The position numbers and the translations under genes are program-made. The notes under the pieces are model-generated. The model was not told where the DNA came from and searched no databases. It was given only the letters and a program-made list of their open reading frames with translations. From Microbacterium caowuchunii (lineage in GTDB: Bacteria > Actinomycetota > Actinomycetes > Actinomycetales > Microbacteriaceae), in the NCBI RefSeq assembly GCF_008727755.1, contig NZ_CP044231.1:682001-746000 (forward strand): a stretch of 64,000 nucleotides of DNA, written 5' to 3'. This document shows positions 62,160 through 64,000 of this stretch, piece by piece (the stretch's first letter is position 1; every line of letters starts with the position of its first letter).

Positions 62160-62552
62160 ATGCGTGACTACAAGGTGTCCCACGCCGCCCGCCTCCTGGG
62201 CGTCAGCGACGACACCGTGCGCCGCTGGATCGATCAGGGCGTGCTGCCGGTCACCGACGCAAGCCCCGCGGAGATCCCCGGAGCGGCGCTCGCGGAGCGC
62301 GCCGTCGCGCTCGCCGCAGCGGCGGCGGATCCCACCGACGTCCTCTCCAGCGCTCGCAACCGCTTCGTCGGCCTGGTCACGCGCGTGCAACTGGACGGCG
62401 TGATGGCCCAGGTGGACATCCAGGCAGGACCGCATCGCGTCGTCTCGCTGATGTCCGCCGAATCCGCCCGTGAGCTCGGACTCGAACCGGGCTCCCTCGC
62501 CGTGGCCGTCGTCAAGGCCACCACCGTCATCGTCGAGACGCCGAAGGACTGA
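62160..62552 (+). CDS. Helix-turn-helix and TOBE-domain molybdate-binding protein
   Basis: 130 residues. MRDYKVSHAARLLGVSDDTV with RRWIDQGVLP is an excisionase/MerR-like DNA-binding helix pair. Residues 62-128 are a TOBE/Mop domain (SARNRFVGLVTRVQLDGVMA, VSLMSAESARELGLEPG). It probably senses molybdate and controls modAB, 2 bases downstream. TATGGT (62147-62152) lies seven bases before ATG: leaderless. A MopI-like Mo-storage role is the alternative. Confidence 0.85.
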   Translation: MRDYKVSHAARLLGVSDDTVRRWIDQGVLPVTDASPAEIPGAALAERAVALAAAAADPTDVLSSARNRFVGLVTRVQLDGVMAQVDIQAGPHRVVSLMSAESARELGLEPGSLAVAVVKATTVIVETPKD

Positions 62553-62554
62553 GC

Positions 62555-63346
62555 GTGGCCCGCCCTCGTCGCTTGGCCGCGCTCCTGATGCTGGCCGTGC
62601 TCGCCGTCTCCGGTTGCGCGGAGGGGACGGCGGCATCTCCGGGTACCGAGGGACAGGCCGCGCCATCCGGGCTCTCCGGATCGCTCACGGTCTACGCGGC
62701 GGCGTCGCTCGCCGTGGTTCTCGACGAGATCGCCGAGGCGTTCGAGGCGGAGAACCCCGGTGTCGAGGTCCGGCCGATCTCCTACGACGGGTCGACGACC
62801 CTGGTGACCCAGCTCGTCGCAGGGGCGTCCGCCGACGTGTTCGCCTCCGCCGACGAGACGTCGATGGCCGACGTGGTGGCGGCGGGGCTGGCGCGCGATC
62901 CGCAGGTGTTCGCGTCCAACACGCTCGTCATCGTCGTCCCCGCCGGCAACCCGGCCGGTATCCGTCGGCTCGCGGACCTCGCCGCGGACGACGCGACAGT
63001 CGTGCTCTGCGCGCCGCGCGTCCCCTGCGGCACGGCGTCCCACACCCTCCTGGCCGCGGCCGGCGTCTCGCTCGTCCCGGCGAGCGCGGAGCAGAACGTC
63101 ACGGCCGTGCTCACCAAGGTGGCCGCCGGCGAGGCGGATGCGGGCCTCGTCTACGCGACCGATGCGCTCGGGCGTTCGGACGTCGAGACGATCATCCCGG
63201 AAGGGGCGTCGGATGTCGTCAACCGCTATCCGATCGTGGCCCTGACGGACGCGCCGGATCCGGAGGTCGCGGCGGCGTTCGTGCGGTTCACGCAGAGCGA
63301 CGCAGCCCGGCGCCTCCTCGCCGGCGCGGGGTTCGGTCCCGCATGA
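62555..63346 (+). CDS. modA: Molybdate ABC transporter substrate-binding lipoprotein
   Basis: 263 residues. Lipobox AVSGC with Cys21. The mature part has SLTVYAAASLAVVLDEIAEA, DVFASADETSM, VPCGTASHTLLAAAGV and VNRYPIVALTDAPDPEVAAA, typical for ModA. It starts with GTG and its stop overlaps modB (ATGA). Confidence 0.93.
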   Translation: MARPRRLAALLMLAVLAVSGCAEGTAASPGTEGQAAPSGLSGSLTVYAAASLAVVLDEIAEAFEAENPGVEVRPISYDGSTTLVTQLVAGASADVFASADETSMADVVAAGLARDPQVFASNTLVIVVPAGNPAGIRRLADLAADDATVVLCAPRVPCGTASHTLLAAAGVSLVPASAEQNVTAVLTKVAAGEADAGLVYATDALGRSDVETIIPEGASDVVNRYPIVALTDAPDPEVAAAFVRFTQSDAARRLLAGAGFGPA

Positions 63347-64000
63347 GCGCGGCAGGCCGTGTCCCGGGGCTGATGCCGCGCTCGCTGGCCGTCCCGGCCG
63401 TGATCGCGGTGGCCTTCCTCGTGCTCCCGCTCGTGGCGCTCGTCGCGCGGGTGCGGTGGTCGACGTTCTGGGCCGACATCACGTCGCCGACCGCGCTGTC
63501 GGCGCTCGGCCTGTCGCTCGGCACCGGATTCACCGCGACCGTCCTCTGCCTCCTGGCGGGCGTGCCGCTGGCCCTCACGATCGCCCGGGTCCCCGCTCGC
63601 CCGGCGGCGTTCCTGCGCGCTCTGGTCACGATCCCGCTGGTGCTGCCGCCCATGGTCGGCGGTGTCGCGCTGCTGTTCCTGTTCGGCCGGAACGGGTGGC
63701 TGGGGGAGCCGCTCGCCGAGATGGGCCTGCGCGTGCCCTTCTCCACATCGGCCGTCGTGCTCGCACAGGCCTTCGTCGCCCTGCCGTTCCTGGTCCTCGC
63801 GCTGGAGGGGTCCCTGCGCGCGACGGGTACCGGATACGAACAGGCCGCCGCGACCCTCGGTGCCGGCCGGTGGACGATCCTCCGGCGCGTCACGATCCCG
63901 CTCGCGGCACCCGGACTCGTCGCCGGGACGGTGCTCTGCTTCGCCCGCGCGATCGGCGAGTTCGGGGCGACCGCACTGTTCGCCGGGAACGCTCCGGGGA
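63343..64000 (+). CDS. modB: Molybdate ABC transporter permease (partial, cut by window end)
   Basis: 219 codons are present and the frame is open at the edge. Membrane segments AVIAVAFLVLPLVALVARV, FTATVLCLLAGVPLALTIA and IPLVLPPMVGGVALLFLFG are seen; the EAA loop is YEQAAATLGAGRWTILRRVTIP, and AIGEFGATALFAGN is typical ModB. modC or a ModC domain should follow outside the window. Confidence 0.93.
   Translation, partial: MSAAGRVPGLMPRSLAVPAVIAVAFLVLPLVALVARVRWSTFWADITSPTALSALGLSLGTGFTATVLCLLAGVPLALTIARVPARPAAFLRALVTIPLVLPPMVGGVALLFLFGRNGWLGEPLAEMGLRVPFSTSAVVLAQAFVALPFLVLALEGSLRATGTGYEQAAATLGAGRWTILRRVTIPLAAPGLVAGTVLCFARAIGEFGATALFAGNAPG

Overview
This window is high-GC actinobacterial chromosome, most likely from Microbacterium or a close Microbacteriaceae relative. 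The signs are very strong G/C at third codon positions, many GTG starts, at least fifteen genes with a TAnnnT -10 box 6-7 bases before the start codon (leaderless mRNAs), a RamB-type regulator next to aceA/aceB, a NusG with a long acidic N-terminus, an LAxTG-type cell-wall sorting signal, and the order murB/aspC ... tRNA-Trp-secE-nusG-rplK-rplA ... rplJ-rplL. The identification is inferred from gene content; no database search was possible.

Layout. 1-6.5 kb: TSUP permease, a MaoC-type dehydratase pair with murB, a DUF559 nuclease-like gene, aspartate aminotransferase and F420-0:glutamate ligase. 6.7-11.7 kb: glyoxylate shunt aceA-aceB with divergent ramB. 11.9-13.7 kb: M18 aminopeptidase and OsmC-like protein. 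13.9-23.6 kb: an amine (putrescine/GABA-type) catabolic locus with two different FAD oxidases, a PucR regulator, GABA aminotransferase, universal stress protein, APC permease and semialdehyde dehydrogenase. 23.7-25.2 kb: a membrane-anchored putative zincin and a lipoprotein. 25.3-28.2 kb: tRNA-Trp, secE, nusG, rplK, rplA. 28.2-32.5 kb: acylphosphatase, divergent lysE/lysG, and a MarR-MFS drug-efflux operon with three clear operators. 32.8-34.8 kb: YqaJ exonuclease and an AbiEi-like/DUF559 gene between two palindromes. 34.8-36.0 kb: L10 leader, rplJ, rplL. 36.2-41.1 kb: a 1,627-residue surface nuclease/5'-nucleotidase. 41.1-46.2 kb: LacI regulator divergent from an alpha-glucoside-type ABC transporter. 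46.3-52.9 kb: P-type ATPase, DUF305/DUF3105 pair, Bcr/CflA efflux pump, PAP2 phosphatase. 53.0-64.0 kb: a molybdopterin oxidoreductase, an SDR/DUF2867 protein, and a large molybdenum cofactor and molybdate uptake region running off the window end.

How the genes work together. Acetate/fatty-acid carbon is handled by aceA/aceB under probable RamB control. Amines enter by the APC permease and are oxidised by flavin oxidase, GabT and the semialdehyde dehydrogenase to succinate. Molybdate imported by ModAB and inserted by MoaC/D/E, MogA, MoeA, MoeB and MobA would feed the YdeP/FdhF-like enzyme at 53.0 kb.

Most unusual signal: three separate gene blocks (DUF559 gene, aceA-aceB-ramB, AbiEi/DUF559 gene) are each bracketed by a pair of homologous, equal-length or nearly equal-length palindromic elements in direct orientation. 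Each pair has its own sequence. Two of the three bracketed blocks encode Vsr-like nuclease proteins. This could be an undescribed kind of cassette or a non-autonomous REP-like system.
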